From Sulfitobacter litoralis (GTDB taxonomy: Bacteria > Pseudomonadota > Alphaproteobacteria > Rhodobacterales > Rhodobacteraceae): 64,000 nt of DNA. The notes under the pieces are model-generated. The model worked only from the letters and a program-made list of their open reading frames with translations. It searched no databases and was not told the DNA's origin. Location of the stretch: NCBI RefSeq assembly GCF_900103185.1, contig NZ_FNJD01000002.1, positions 1-64,000 of the forward strand, in the 5' to 3' direction. How positions within the stretch are numbered: position 1 is the first letter of the stretch; each line of letters starts with the position of its first letter. Positions 1 to 8,688 of this stretch are shown here, piece by piece. The translations under genes and the position numbers were made by a program.

Positions 1-267
1 ACCGTCCCGGTCCCGTGGCACAGCGATAGGCAGTTCGCCGTCTTGCCCCTTCAATCTCTTGGCGGATGACCCGTTGCGACGGTTGGTCTGATCAGGCGGG
101 GCATCCTTGCCGTCTTCATAGCCCAAATGTGACGTCAACTCAGCACCGAGCATTCGCTCCATCAGCTTGATCTTGAGCTCTTTCATTAGCCCGGCATCGC
201 CAAGCAGATCTTCAGGCCGCTCGCAGCCCTTCAGTAGTTCGTCCAGCAGTTCCTTGGATATGGTCAT
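1..267 (-). CDS. IS256-family transposase, N-terminal part (cut by window start)
   Basis: This is the first 89 codons of a DDE transposase of the IS256 (Mutator-like) family, which cuts and pastes its own element. The N-terminus reads MTISKELLDELLKGCERPED and continues with a HLGYEDG block, an RRNG block and the GELPIAVPRDRDG segment, all characteristic of IS256 transposases before the catalytic core. The start is the ATG at 267, preceded by a GAGGAG ribosome-binding site about 8 nt upstream. The DDE catalytic residues would lie beyond the window edge, so it cannot be said whether the gene is intact. It sits beside a surface-polysaccharide gene block, a common landing place for such elements. 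Confidence 0.93.
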   Translation of the reverse strand, partial: MTISKELLDELLKGCERPEDLLGDAGLMKELKIKLMERMLGAELTSHLGYEDGKDAPPDQTNRRNGSSAKRLKGQDGELPIAVPRDRDG

Positions 268-330
268 CGTCCTTGCTCCTCTCAGGAAGCATGGACCAGA
301 TCGCAATTACACAGAAGATCGGACACTCTC
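1..330. mobile_element. Left end of an IS256-family insertion sequence (continues beyond window)
   Basis: The element holds the 5' part of an IS256-type transposase read on the minus strand and an outer flank that looks like a terminal inverted repeat: read inward from about position 330 on the minus strand it begins GAGAGTGTCCGATCTTCTGT, a layout typical of IS256-group ends. The other end lies outside the window, so the inverted-repeat partner and the expected 8-9 bp target duplication cannot be checked. The outer boundary at about 330 is an estimate from the repeat-like sequence. The sequence beyond it (about 331-496) holds no gene that I can support. Confidence 0.75.
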
Positions 331-496
331 AACAGTTTGTGTTTACCTCACAACGTTTTCCTTCGAGCGGCAGTGCGCCCCTCTTTCTACACAATAGCTC
401 AAATTGAACATGTATTCTTAACCCAGCAGTAAGCCTGCTCCCATACGCTTTGATGCATCGATTTTTCCCTGGCGCACGCCGACGAAGGAGTTTCAG

Positions 497-1177
497 ATGT
501 ATCAAAGTAATTTACTTCAAAAACAGCGTGATCATCATATGCAAACCAGGCCGCACTTATATGTGCGGTCGGACCTATATCAGCGCTACGGGAAGCGCTG
601 CTTTGACCTCCTTTTATGTCTACTGCTGTTCCCGATCGCGTTTTCTATGATCGCGTTACTGGCAGGCTTGGTCGCGGGATCTGGGCTTAATCCATTCTTT
701 GCTCAGGAACGTGTCGGCAGAAATGGGCAGATTTTTCGGATGTGGAAGCTGCGCACCATGCGGCCTCATGATCCGGGCTACCTTAACGCATATTTGGCGA
801 AAAATCCCGCAGCGCAATCAGAATGGCAGCGCAGCCACAAACTGTGCCTCGATCCTAGAGTGACAAAACTGGGGCGCTTCTTGCGCTGCACATCGCTGGA
901 TGAACTTCCTCAAATTTTGAACGTGCTCAGCGGCGATATGAGTTTGGTTGGCCCGCGACCCATGCTGGTGTCTCAACAAGTATTGTATTGTGGAAAAAGC
1001 TATTACCGTCTGCGGCCGGGAATCAGCGGGAACTGGCAGGTTTCTGCACGCAATAGATCGAAATTTGTCGAACGCGCTCATTTTGACGAGCAGTATTTTG
1101 CTTCGCTTTCAATAAAACAGGACTTACGAATATTAAAAGCGACAGCGTGCGTGGTATTTCGCGCAACGGGATGCTGA
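497..1177 (+). CDS. Bacterial sugar transferase (undecaprenyl-phosphate sugar phosphotransferase type)
   Basis: A 226-residue monotopic membrane enzyme expected to move a sugar phosphate from a nucleotide sugar to undecaprenyl phosphate, the priming step of exopolysaccharide or O-antigen assembly at the inner face of the cytoplasmic membrane. One hydrophobic segment spans about residues 36-60; after it come ERVG (71-74), KLRTM (84-88), DELPQ (135-139), VGPRP (151-155) and RPGISG (173-178), the conserved series of the bacterial sugar transferase domain. The length fits the short PssY/WcaJ-C-terminal form with no N-terminal multi-span domain. ATG 497 has AAGGAG 7 nt upstream. The gene is more AT-rich than the rest of the window, and overlaps the next glycosyltransferase by a few bases. 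The sugar specificity cannot be read from sequence. Confidence 0.93.
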   Translation: MYQSNLLQKQRDHHMQTRPHLYVRSDLYQRYGKRCFDLLLCLLLFPIAFSMIALLAGLVAGSGLNPFFAQERVGRNGQIFRMWKLRTMRPHDPGYLNAYLAKNPAAQSEWQRSHKLCLDPRVTKLGRFLRCTSLDELPQILNVLSGDMSLVGPRPMLVSQQVLYCGKSYYRLRPGISGNWQVSARNRSKFVERAHFDEQYFASLSIKQDLRILKATACVVFRATGC

Positions 1178-2148
1178 CGATGGCGCAGGCCGGCGTAGCG
1201 TCGTCGTCCGCACCAGTCACGTTAACCGTCGTGATCGTTAGCTATAATACGCGCATCATGACGTTAAAGGCGCTCGAAACGTTGTACCAACATACCCACG
1301 CAACGCGTTTTGACTGTGTCGTCTTGGATAATGCGTCTTCAGATGGTTCTGCGGATGCAATTGCTTCTGCGTTTCCGCAGGTACAGCTGATTCGAGCGCC
1401 GCAGAACCTTGGCTTTGCGCGTGGCAATAACTTGGCTGCGCTAGATTGCGCATCTGACTACGTGCTTTTGCTCAACCCCGATACAGAATTGCAGGACGAG
1501 GCGATTGATCGCCTGATCGACTTTGCGCGACTTTATCCGAAGGCTGGAATCTGGGGCGGCCGGACTGTTTTTGCGAACGGCGCGTTGAACATCGCGTCAT
1601 GCTGGGCGCGGCCCACATTGGTAAGCCTACTCTTTAAGGCGACCGGGGTCAGCACAGCTTTGACGAAGAACAGGTTTTTTAACCCTGAAGCTTATGGTGG
1701 CTGGGCGCGCGACACCGTGCGGCAGGTGGACATCGTCGTCGGATGCTTCTTGCTGATCGAAGCTTCACTTTGGCGCCGGTTGGGCGGGTTCAGCCCCAAG
1801 TATTTCATGTATGGCGAGGATGCCGATCTGTGTCTGCGCGCACGGGCTTTCGGGTACCACCCGATGATCACGCCAAATGCGCAGATCGTACACCATGTTG
1901 GGGCCTCCACATCGCGCACAGAGGCAAAGGCCATTGCAGTGATGACATCGCGCGCATCTTTGATCCGCGATCACTGGCCCAAATCGCATAGGGGCGCGGG
2001 GATCTTCTTGATGTGGCTTTGGTCTGCGACGCGGTATCTGGCCACGCGGCCCCTAATAGCGTCGAACAGGGCCGACCGGCGGGCGCGGGCAGCGCATTGG
2101 GCGGCGGTTTGGACTGCACGAAAACTTTGGCTACAGGGGTATGATTAG
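1171..2148 (+). CDS. Family 2 glycosyltransferase
   Basis: A GT-A fold inverting glycosyltransferase that should add a sugar to a lipid-linked glycan on the cytoplasmic side. The N-terminus carries the beta1 strand VVIVSYNTR, then DNASSDGS, the metal-site region LLLNPDTEL and late in the domain FMYGEDADLCLRA, the usual GT2 rhamnosyl/WcaE-like layout. The C-terminal part (WPKSHRGAGIFLMWLW onward) is more hydrophobic and basic, suggesting membrane association. Start is uncertain: ATG 1171 overlaps the stop of the upstream sugar transferase (ATGCTGA), ATG 1180 is 9 nt further, and an in-frame GTG lies at 1147. Its stop overlaps the convergent fucosyltransferase stop by 4 nt. Acceptor and donor are unknown. 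Confidence 0.9.
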   Translation: MLTMAQAGVASSSAPVTLTVVIVSYNTRIMTLKALETLYQHTHATRFDCVVLDNASSDGSADAIASAFPQVQLIRAPQNLGFARGNNLAALDCASDYVLLLNPDTELQDEAIDRLIDFARLYPKAGIWGGRTVFANGALNIASCWARPTLVSLLFKATGVSTALTKNRFFNPEAYGGWARDTVRQVDIVVGCFLLIEASLWRRLGGFSPKYFMYGEDADLCLRARAFGYHPMITPNAQIVHHVGASTSRTEAKAIAVMTSRASLIRDHWPKSHRGAGIFLMWLWSATRYLATRPLIASNRADRRARAAHWAAVWTARKLWLQGYD

Positions 2149-3101
2149 GCATAGCGCTGCAAAAGGTCCTTCGCCCACAGCCGTATTGAAAACCGTTCGA
2201 CATCATGAGTATGTACCTTTGAAAAACACCCCAAACAGGCGGATGTCACAGAAAAGGTAGAACGGTGCGAATAGATGAGATGATCGCAGCGCGACAATTG
2301 CCACATGTCGATCAACGCATTCTCTGCTTCGCGTTGCCGATCGCAGGTTGTATCCGGCCCGTGCAAGCGATGGCCCGAGGCGTCCAGCCGTTTCGGGTGG
2401 GTCATTACTTTGTCGAATTCACGTGTCAGACGTTGCTCGATCTGCGCGTTGTCTGTGGCAAGAAAGATGATCGCATCCGGGTGGCATGATGTTAGCCGTC
2501 GCAGCGTCGCCAGTACGGGGCGAAGCGGGATTTTGCGATCCGTAAATCTGATGTGTACGCCGATACTGGGCCTCTTTGACGCGCGGCGCATCTGCGACAG
2601 CGCTCTGCGCACCCGCGCATTGGGGGTAAAGTAGCGCCCCAGGTAGTCGGCCAGAATTTCACGCTCCCCCCTGTGGGCAAAGCGAGGGTCACGGCGCAAG
2701 TGATGCTGCATACGTGCCAGCTTGGGCAGGTAGGACCAGTAGACGGCCGTTTCCTGAGGGTGGTCTAATCGCTTTAGATCAACACATAGCCTGCGATACC
2801 CCCAGGGGTTTGAATGGGATTGGGGCATATAGGCGTCGATCATATCCTGCGGTTGGCGATGCAGTTTGCCGGTCCAGATCGCGGGGCATATGTCTGAATG
2901 TTCATCAACGATTTCACCTGTGATCGGGGATTGGAACAGCAACGGATAGGCGTTTATACCAAGTGGAGCATAGCTGCCGTCGCGCCAGTCAATCACGGGT
3001 GTACGCCCGGATAAGTCAGCGTAAACCAAGCCCGAAACTGCAGACAATATGCGGTTTCCCAACCCGCCTTTGCCTTTGATAACCAATGTTTTTGTTGTCA
3101 T
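2145..3101 (-). CDS. NodZ/GT23-like fucosyltransferase family protein
   Basis: A 318-residue protein resembling the NodZ / alpha-1,6-fucosyltransferase superfamily, which transfers fucose from GDP-fucose. Visible features are an N-terminal VIKGKGGLGNRILS segment resembling a nucleotide-sugar binding loop, the motif GVHIRFTD (like the HxRxTD motif of that superfamily), IIFLATDN about 45 residues later and DHLIYSHRSTFS near the C-terminus, which matches the third conserved region. There is no signal peptide, so it should act in the cytoplasm. ATG 3101 was chosen because the conserved fold starts there; an upstream in-frame ATG (3203) would add a basic, non-conserved 34-residue extension. The GDP-fucose synthesis genes at 23.6-28.8 kb support a fucosyltransferase role, but the assignment is by motif only. 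Confidence 0.7.
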   Translation of the reverse strand: MTTKTLVIKGKGGLGNRILSAVSGLVYADLSGRTPVIDWRDGSYAPLGINAYPLLFQSPITGEIVDEHSDICPAIWTGKLHRQPQDMIDAYMPQSHSNPWGYRRLCVDLKRLDHPQETAVYWSYLPKLARMQHHLRRDPRFAHRGEREILADYLGRYFTPNARVRRALSQMRRASKRPSIGVHIRFTDRKIPLRPVLATLRRLTSCHPDAIIFLATDNAQIEQRLTREFDKVMTHPKRLDASGHRLHGPDTTCDRQREAENALIDMWQLSRCDHLIYSHRSTFSVTSACLGCFSKVHTHDVERFSIRLWAKDLLQRYA

Positions 3102-3228
3102 CCGTCGATACGCACCCTCCGTATATCGCTTTGCAGTGAAGATCGGGCCTATCCGTTTCGAAATCGTTAAACGCCCCGCGGAAAAGCGGCGAATTCTGAA
3201 CAATATGAATTAAATTAAATTTTACCGC

Positions 3229-3259
3229 TTGACCCTCCAGTGACTGGAAGTCCTATCTG
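3229..3259 (+). promoter_or_regulatory. CueR-type (MerR family) copper-responsive promoter of copA
   Basis: A TTGACC -35 box (3229-3234) and a TATCTG -10 box (3254-3259) are separated by 19 bp rather than 17, with a dyad (CTCCAG...CTGGAAG) in the spacer. This stretched spacer with a dyad is the known signature of promoters remodelled by MerR-family activators such as CueR. It lies 30 nt upstream of copA, whose operon also encodes the CueR-like protein, implying copper-induced autoregulation. Confidence 0.9.
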
Positions 3260-3288
3260 AGGGGCAACACACTCTGAGGAGGCTGAGA

Positions 3289-5745
3289 ATGGGCGATGTA
3301 GTTGCGATCAATCTTGAGATAAGCGGCATGAATTGCGCCTCTTGCGTGGGGCGGGTCGAGGCGGCGCTTGGCCGCGTCGATGGTGTGCAGGAAGCCCGCG
3401 TGAACCTTGCCTCTGAGACGGCAGCATTGCAGGTGACATCGGGGTTTGATCCCAAGGCTGTCGTTGCTGCACTGGACACCGCGGGGTACCCTGCCACAGT
3501 GCAAAACCGGCGCTATGCCATTGAAAACATGTCCTGCGCTTCCTGCGTCGGTCGGGTCGAACGCGCCCTGGCTGCGGTGCCCGGCGTTGTCGACGTCTCT
3601 GTCAATCTGGCCCGCGAAGAAGCCGTGGTACACACATTGACCGCGGACGCGGACACCGCAATTGTGCAAGCCGCACAAGCCGCCGGCTACCCTGCCACCC
3701 CTGTCAAAGACGCCTCGATGGCGTCACCACCCGACCGCAAGATAGAAGAAGCGGCGCATCTGAAACGCATGACGCTTTTGGCCGCAGCGCTGACTCTCCC
3801 GGTGTTTGTGCTGGAAATGGGCGGGCATATGATCCCGGCGTTTCATCATTGGGTGATGACCACAGTTGGTCAGCAGCTCAGCTGGTCGATCCAGTTCGTT
3901 CTGACCACCATCGTGCTGGCGTGGCCCGGGCGGCGCTTCTTTGTCACCGGTGTTCCGGCGCTGTTGAAACGCACGCCTGATATGAATTCGCTGGTCTTTC
4001 TCGGTGCCACAGCGGCCTGGGGCTTTTCGACCGTCGCGTTGTTTGCGCCGCAGGTGCTGCCCGCTGGCGCGCAGGCTGTCTATTTCGAGGCCGCAGCGAT
4101 GATTGTCACGTTGATCTTGCTGGGGCGCACGCTTGAAGCACGCGCCAAGGGCCAGACAGGCCAGGCCATTCGCAAACTGATCGGCCTGCGCCCTAAAACC
4201 GCGCGTGTAGAGCGGTGGGGGCAAGTGGCCGAGATAGAGATCGATGAGATTGTCGTCGGGGATCTGATCCATGCGCGTCCAGGGGAAAAGATCGCGGTGG
4301 ACGGGACCGTCACCAGCGGCACGTCGTTTGTGGACGAAAGCATGATCACCGGCGAACCTATACCGGTGGAAAAAGAAGCGGATACAAACGTTGTCGGCGG
4401 GACGGTAAACGGCACTGGCGCTTTGGTTTACCGCGCGACCCATGTCGGTGCGGATACGACTTTGTCGCAGATCGTGCGCATGGTCGAAGATGCCCAAGGC
4501 GCGAAGCTGCCGGTTCAGGATTTGGTCAACCGCATCACCATGTGGTTCGTGCCCGCGGTCATGGCGATTGCGGCAGCGACTTTCCTGATCTGGCTGGCCG
4601 TCGGGCCGCAGCCATCGTTGGGGTTCGCGCTGGTGGCCAGCGTTGCCGTGCTGATTATTGCCTGCCCTTGCGCGATGGGTCTGGCAACGCCGACCTCTAT
4701 CATGGTCGGCACGGGACGAGGTGCCGAGCTGGGCGTGCTGTTTCGCAAGGGGGATGCGCTGCAGACCTTGGCAGAGGTGGATACCATCGCGCTCGACAAG
4801 ACAGGGACGCTGACCGCCGGACGCCCGGAGGTGACCGATCTGGACGTCTTCAACGGTTGGACCCGGTCCGATGCCTTGCGGCTTGTCGCCTCTGTCGAGG
4901 CCAAGTCAGAGCACCCGATCGCCACCGCCATCATCCGCCATGCCGAGGCAGAGGAGCTGTCGCTGGCGCAGGTCACATCCTTTACGTCCCAGACGGGCCA
5001 GGGCGTTCGCGCCGAGGTCGAAGGCCATAGCGTGCTGGTCGGGGCGGACAGGTTTATGACCCTCGAAGGGGTCTCTCTTGCGGCCGCAGAGGGGCGGTCG
5101 GCCGCATGGGGTGCCAACGGCAAGACGCCGCTGTTCGCCGCTGTTGACGGGGAACTGGTTGCGATGATCGGTGTTGCCGACCCGATCAAAGAGACAACGC
5201 CCAAAGCGCTCAAGGCGTTGCACGACGCGGGGCTGAAAATCGCCATGATCACCGGTGACAACAAGGCAACGGCACAGGCAATCGCGCGCACATTGGGGAT
5301 CGACACTGTGGTCGCCGAAGTCCTGCCCGAGGGCAAAGTCGCAGCGCTTCAGAAACTGCAAGATGGAGGGCACAAGGTCGCCTTTGTCGGGGATGGCATC
5401 AATGACGCGCCCGCGCTGGCCGGTGTCAACGTGGGCATTGCCATTGGCACCGGCACCGATGTCGCGATTGAAGCAGCCGACGTGGTGCTGATGTCGGGCG
5501 ATCTGCAAGGTGTGGTCAACGCGCTGCACATCAGCCAGCACACGATGCGCAATATCCGTCAGAACCTGTTCTGGGCCTTTGGATATAACGTGCTGCTGAT
5601 CCCTGTCGCCGCAGGTATTCTGTACCCGCTATTCGGTGTGCTGTTGTCGCCGGTGCTTGCTGCCGCTGCGATGGCACTCTCAAGCGTGTTTGTCCTGTTT
5701 AATGCGTTGCGCCTGCGGTGGGTCGCCGCGGCTGCAACCACCTAA
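3289..5745 (+). CDS. copA: Copper-translocating P1B-type ATPase
   Basis: An 818-residue inner-membrane pump that exports Cu(I) from the cytoplasm using ATP. It has two N-terminal heavy-metal-associated domains with metal sites C16-A-S-C19 and C83-A-S-C86, then a set of transmembrane helices starting near residue 158, the phosphatase motif TGEP, the intramembrane CPC copper site at 459-461, the phosphorylation motif DKTGTLT with catalytic Asp 503, the SEHP nucleotide-binding motif and the hinge GDGINDAP. Length and the CPC motif fit CopA rather than Zn/Cd pumps. ATG 3289 follows a GAGGAGG-like site (tgaggaggctgaga). It is the first gene of a two-gene unit with cueR, 20 nt apart, under a MerR-type promoter. 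Confidence 0.98.
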   Translation: MGDVVAINLEISGMNCASCVGRVEAALGRVDGVQEARVNLASETAALQVTSGFDPKAVVAALDTAGYPATVQNRRYAIENMSCASCVGRVERALAAVPGVVDVSVNLAREEAVVHTLTADADTAIVQAAQAAGYPATPVKDASMASPPDRKIEEAAHLKRMTLLAAALTLPVFVLEMGGHMIPAFHHWVMTTVGQQLSWSIQFVLTTIVLAWPGRRFFVTGVPALLKRTPDMNSLVFLGATAAWGFSTVALFAPQVLPAGAQAVYFEAAAMIVTLILLGRTLEARAKGQTGQAIRKLIGLRPKTARVERWGQVAEIEIDEIVVGDLIHARPGEKIAVDGTVTSGTSFVDESMITGEPIPVEKEADTNVVGGTVNGTGALVYRATHVGADTTLSQIVRMVEDAQGAKLPVQDLVNRITMWFVPAVMAIAAATFLIWLAVGPQPSLGFALVASVAVLIIACPCAMGLATPTSIMVGTGRGAELGVLFRKGDALQTLAEVDTIALDKTGTLTAGRPEVTDLDVFNGWTRSDALRLVASVEAKSEHPIATAIIRHAEAEELSLAQVTSFTSQTGQGVRAEVEGHSVLVGADRFMTLEGVSLAAAEGRSAAWGANGKTPLFAAVDGELVAMIGVADPIKETTPKALKALHDAGLKIAMITGDNKATAQAIARTLGIDTVVAEVLPEGKVAALQKLQDGGHKVAFVGDGINDAPALAGVNVGIAIGTGTDVAIEAADVVLMSGDLQGVVNALHISQHTMRNIRQNLFWAFGYNVLLIPVAAGILYPLFGVLLSPVLAAAAMALSSVFVLFNALRLRWVAAAATT

Positions 5746-5765
5746 TTCAACGAAAGGAGACGTCT

Positions 5766-6152
5766 ATGAACATCGGTGACGTGTCAAAACGCGCGGGCCT
5801 GCCTGCCAAGACCATTCGCTATTACGAAGACATCGGGTTGATCACACCAGCGCGGGATACCAATGGCTATCGCAGCTTTTGCGACAGTGACGTGCACAAG
5901 CTGACCTTTCTGGGGCGCGCGCGCACCTTGGGGTTCACGATTGAAAACTGTCGCGACTTGCTGGCGCTTTGGGACAATCAGGACCGCGCCAGCGCGGATG
6001 TCCGTGCCATCGCACAGCAACATCTGGCGCAGATCGAAAGCAAGATCGCGGACCTTCAGGATATTCGTCATACGTTGACGCATCTGGTGCATGAATGCGC
6101 TGGCGACGATCGCCCTGATTGCCCGATCCTGCAACGGCTCGAAGAGCTTTAG
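5766..6152 (+). CDS. cueR: Cu(I)-responsive transcriptional regulator, MerR family
   Basis: A 128-residue dimeric activator that senses cytoplasmic Cu(I) and untwists the copA promoter. The N-terminal winged helix-turn-helix begins MNIGDVSKRAGLPAKTIRYY; a dimerisation helix follows (about residues 75-108), and the metal-binding loop has C111 and C119, corresponding to C112 and C120 of Escherichia coli CueR, which favours Cu/Ag/Au sensing. The start at 5766 is preceded by AAAGGAG; an upstream in-frame start at 5718 lies inside copA and adds a non-conserved tail. It ends 10 nt before the convergent cobF stop. Confidence 0.96.
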   Translation: MNIGDVSKRAGLPAKTIRYYEDIGLITPARDTNGYRSFCDSDVHKLTFLGRARTLGFTIENCRDLLALWDNQDRASADVRAIAQQHLAQIESKIADLQDIRHTLTHLVHECAGDDRPDCPILQRLEEL

Positions 6153-6162
6153 ACCAAAGCTT

Positions 6163-6915
6163 CTAGCGGCGCAGCAGGTAGATATCCATGATCCACCCAT
6201 GCGCCGCGCGGGCCTCTGCGCGTGTCGCAATGATCTTGTCGCGGACCTGATCCAGCGGCCCCGCGATGCGCCGCTCATTTGGCATCCCGGCATAAGCGGT
6301 CCACCAGATGTGGAAACCGGCGTCCCTTGGCAGCACCTCGAACGCGCAGGTCCCGTCCAGCATGACGGCGATGGTATCGATGCCCTCGGGCCAACCGTGA
6401 TCGCGCAGCTGCCGTCCGGTAGTGATCATGACGGGGTTGCCAATGGTGTTCAGCGGGATCGCATGGCCGGCCGTCAACACCTGCAGCGACGTGATCCCCG
6501 GCACCACATCGACGCTAAGCGGCACCACCTGTTGCAGACGCTCTGCAATGCGCAGCGTGCTGTCGTACAACGACGGATCGCCCCACACCAGAAAACCCAC
6601 GCGCCCGCCTTGGGGCAGGATGCGCTGCATCTCGGCCAGCCAGACCTGCGCAATAGCATCGTGCCAATCGTGCACGCCCGCGTGATAATCAGGGTTGGCA
6701 GCGTCACGTTTGGGCAGGGTGAATTCGTGAATAGCAGGCCCGTCCGACCGCAGCACCTGAGCGCAAATCTCGTGGCGTAGACCGGCCAGATCATCCTTGC
6801 CCGCGCCCTTGGACGGGATCAAGATCACGTCACAGGCATTCAGCGCGTCGATGGCCTGCAAGGTAAGGTGTTTGGGGTTGCCGGACCCGATGCCGATCAG
6901 TGAAAGCGTAAACAT
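6163..6915 (-). CDS. cobF: Precorrin-6A synthase (deacetylating)
   Basis: A 250-residue SAM-dependent methyltransferase of the aerobic cobalamin pathway, methylating C1 of precorrin-5 with loss of the acetyl group to give precorrin-6A. The tetrapyrrole methylase fold is clear from the N-terminal LSLIGIGSGNP loop and the WGDPSLYD and VVPGITSLQ segments; the HDWHDAIAQVW and TTGRQLRDHGWPEG regions are CobF-like. CobF occurs only in the oxygen-dependent pathway, so it types the island as aerobic. It is the last gene of the minus-strand island, 58 nt after the CbiM-like gene, and should share its cobalamin riboswitch. Confidence 0.95.
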   Translation of the reverse strand: MFTLSLIGIGSGNPKHLTLQAIDALNACDVILIPSKGAGKDDLAGLRHEICAQVLRSDGPAIHEFTLPKRDAANPDYHAGVHDWHDAIAQVWLAEMQRILPQGGRVGFLVWGDPSLYDSTLRIAERLQQVVPLSVDVVPGITSLQVLTAGHAIPLNTIGNPVMITTGRQLRDHGWPEGIDTIAVMLDGTCAFEVLPRDAGFHIWWTAYAGMPNERRIAGPLDQVRDKIIATRAEARAAHGWIMDIYLLRR

Positions 6916-6973
6916 CTTATGGCTCCGGTAGTGTGACGCGACCCGAAGGGAAGGGGCCGCGTCTGGTCTTGGG

Positions 6974-7657
6974 TTATTCAGCGGCGGATTGGGTCAGACG
7001 CTTGGTGAACACTGCGCTGCCTGCAACATCACGCAGGGTCTTGGCAGCGGCGAGCACGGCCAGATCGACCAGCGGTTCGATCAGGATGACCATCATATAC
7101 GCCCCGCCAAAGCTGGCGACAGCGGCGATGTTGCTGGCGGCAAAGCCCTGACCGTAGATGGCCCAGAACGCGACCCAGCCCACAACGCCCGCCTGAAACG
7201 CGGTCGACAGCTTGAGCGCTTGAACATAAGTCAGATCAACATAGGCGGTGTTGGGCGCGATGATCCGTTTGGCCAGCGCCGAGACCATGAACAAGGGCAC
7301 CAGCAGCGTGGTGACGTTCATCGTGTATTGCGGCAGGTCGATGGGGGCAAAGAACATGCCCTGCGCCAGCAAACCGAGCGCCAGACCGGCAGCAGCAGGG
7401 GCCACGCCGAACAGCAAAAACAGGGTCGAACCAAGGATCAGGTGAACCTCGCTCACGCCCACGGGGAAATGCGGGAAAAGTTGAAAAAAGACAAAGGTCA
7501 ACGCGGTGGCAACGATGGCCCCACCCGCAAAAGGCACGACGCCTTTTTCACGGACAGAGTCCATCGCGGTTTTCGCGGTATAGGCCGCAGCACCGGCGGC
7601 GGTGCCATAGGACAGGACCAGCTTTGCGCCGGTCACGACTTCGGGTTCGATATGCAT
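6974..7657 (-). CDS. cbiM: CbiM-like cobalt ECF transporter permease/substrate component
   Basis: A 227-residue integral membrane protein with about six hydrophobic segments, resembling the CbiM/NikM substrate-binding component that takes up Co2+ (or Ni2+). It starts MHIEPEVV; in NikM/CbiM the N-terminal Met-His pair and a later His form the metal site, and here His2 and His72 in GVSEVHLILG are in the expected places. ATG 7657 has AGGAGA 7 nt upstream, and the longer in-frame reading up to 7813 runs into the riboswitch and is rejected. The ATPase (CbiO), CbiQ and CbiN partners are not in the window. It lies directly downstream of a cobalamin riboswitch and upstream of cobF, which supports a role in cobalt supply. 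Confidence 0.8.
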   Translation of the reverse strand: MHIEPEVVTGAKLVLSYGTAAGAAAYTAKTAMDSVREKGVVPFAGGAIVATALTFVFFQLFPHFPVGVSEVHLILGSTLFLLFGVAPAAAGLALGLLAQGMFFAPIDLPQYTMNVTTLLVPLFMVSALAKRIIAPNTAYVDLTYVQALKLSTAFQAGVVGWVAFWAIYGQGFAASNIAAVASFGGAYMMVILIEPLVDLAVLAAAKTLRDVAGSAVFTKRLTQSAAE

Positions 7658-7745
7658 GTTCAGGTCTCCTTGCCGTCTTCCCCGACGGCATGATGTGAAA
7701 GCTGCCCCGAAAGGCAGCCAGTTGGATCGGGGATCATCCCCTTGA

Positions 7746-7942
7746 CGGCAGGTCTCCTGACTTTGTGCGTCCATGCGTGCCGCGCCTTCCCAGGCTGATT
7801 GGCCCAGTGGCAATGCGGTTTGCTCTTCACTTACAGGTGCGGGGGCAGTTCCGGATTAGGCACCTTTGCGTTGGCACCGCACCGTATTCCCTTTTCACCC
7901 CGTTTGCCCAAAAGCGCACGGGGAACCGTCCAGATTAGGTGT
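7746..7942 (-). ncRNA. Cobalamin riboswitch upstream of the cbiM-like gene and cobF
   Basis: Read on the minus strand this region has the conserved pieces of the cobalamin aptamer in order: GGTTCCC and GGGAA near the 5' side, a GCCACTG segment (the B12-box core), CTGGGAAGGC, and the closing AGTCAGGAGACCTGCC. A TTGACA box (7966-7961) just upstream suggests that transcription starts here, directly after cobA. Downstream, a GCCGTC...GACGGC hairpin abuts the AAGGAGA ribosome-binding site, a plausible expression platform. B12 binding would lower expression of the metal importer and cobF. End coordinates are approximate. Confidence 0.92.
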
Positions 7943-7971
7943 TCATTTTCAGGCCGGTTTTGTCAAGCGGT

Positions 7972-8688
7972 CTATTCGCTCAGCGGTCCGTATAGGATCA
8001 ACGCAGGTGCTGACGTTGCGGGATCCAGCGGCAGATTGGCAAGGCTTTCCACCGTGTGCCGGCTCAGCTTTTGATCGGGGGTCGATACCGCCTCGGCTAG
8101 CAGGGCAGGGGTCGATCCGGGCAGACCCGCCTCGATCAACCGCGCGGCGAAACCGGCAAAGGTACGGCGCCCCATGTAGACGACCGTGGTCGCGGTGGCA
8201 TCGGCCAATGCCGCCATGTTCAGATCGTCCGGCAAAGCCCCCGATTCCCCGTGGCCGGTGATGAACTGCACGCGCCGCGCGGTCAGCCGCCGTGTCAGCG
8301 GGATCATCGCCGCCGCCGCCGCCGAGGACGCCGCTGTCACACCGGGGATGATCTCAAAGGCGACACCCGCCTCTTTCAGCGCGCTGATCTCTTCCTCAAG
8401 CCGTCCAAACACGCCCGCGTCGCCGCTTTTGAGCCGCACAACCCGCGCGCCGGTCAGCGCATGTTCGACCAGCAGGCGGCTGACATGATCCTGTTTCGGC
8501 GACTGGCGGCCCGCGCGTTTGCCAACCCCGATCAAATCCGCCTCGACCGAGACATGTTCAAGGATCGGACCCGCCGACAGATCGTCAAACAGCACGACTT
8601 CGGCCTCTTGCAACCGCTTCACCGCCTTGACGGTCAGCAGTTCGGGGTCACCGGGACCAGAGGAAACGAAAGACACAAAACCCGTCAT
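7972..8688 (-). CDS. cobA: Uroporphyrinogen-III C-methyltransferase (SUMT)
   Basis: A 238-residue enzyme that methylates uroporphyrinogen III at C2 and C7 with SAM, giving precorrin-2, the entry into cobalamin and siroheme synthesis. It has the SUMT signature: VSSGPGDPELLTVKA at the N-terminus, RLKSGDAGVFGR, and EIIPGVTAASSAAAA, followed by VVYMGRRTF. It is a stand-alone CobA with no CysG oxidase/chelatase domains. Its start overlaps the cobB stop by 4 nt (ATGA), so the two should be translationally coupled. The riboswitch for the next transcription unit starts right after its stop. Confidence 0.95.
   Translation of the reverse strand: MTGFVSFVSSGPGDPELLTVKAVKRLQEAEVVLFDDLSAGPILEHVSVEADLIGVGKRAGRQSPKQDHVSRLLVEHALTGARVVRLKSGDAGVFGRLEEEISALKEAGVAFEIIPGVTAASSAAAAAMIPLTRRLTARRVQFITGHGESGALPDDLNMAALADATATTVVYMGRRTFAGFAARLIEAGLPGSTPALLAEAVSTPDQKLSRHTVESLANLPLDPATSAPALILYGPLSE

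Noticed and set aside
6144-6168. Terminator between cueR and cobF
   Set aside because: A small AGCTTT/AAAGCT dyad spans the convergent stops, but it is short and has no T-run.
7658-7813. N-terminal extension of the CbiM-like gene
   Set aside because: It is inside the cobalamin riboswitch; the MH start and AGGAGA site fit 7657.
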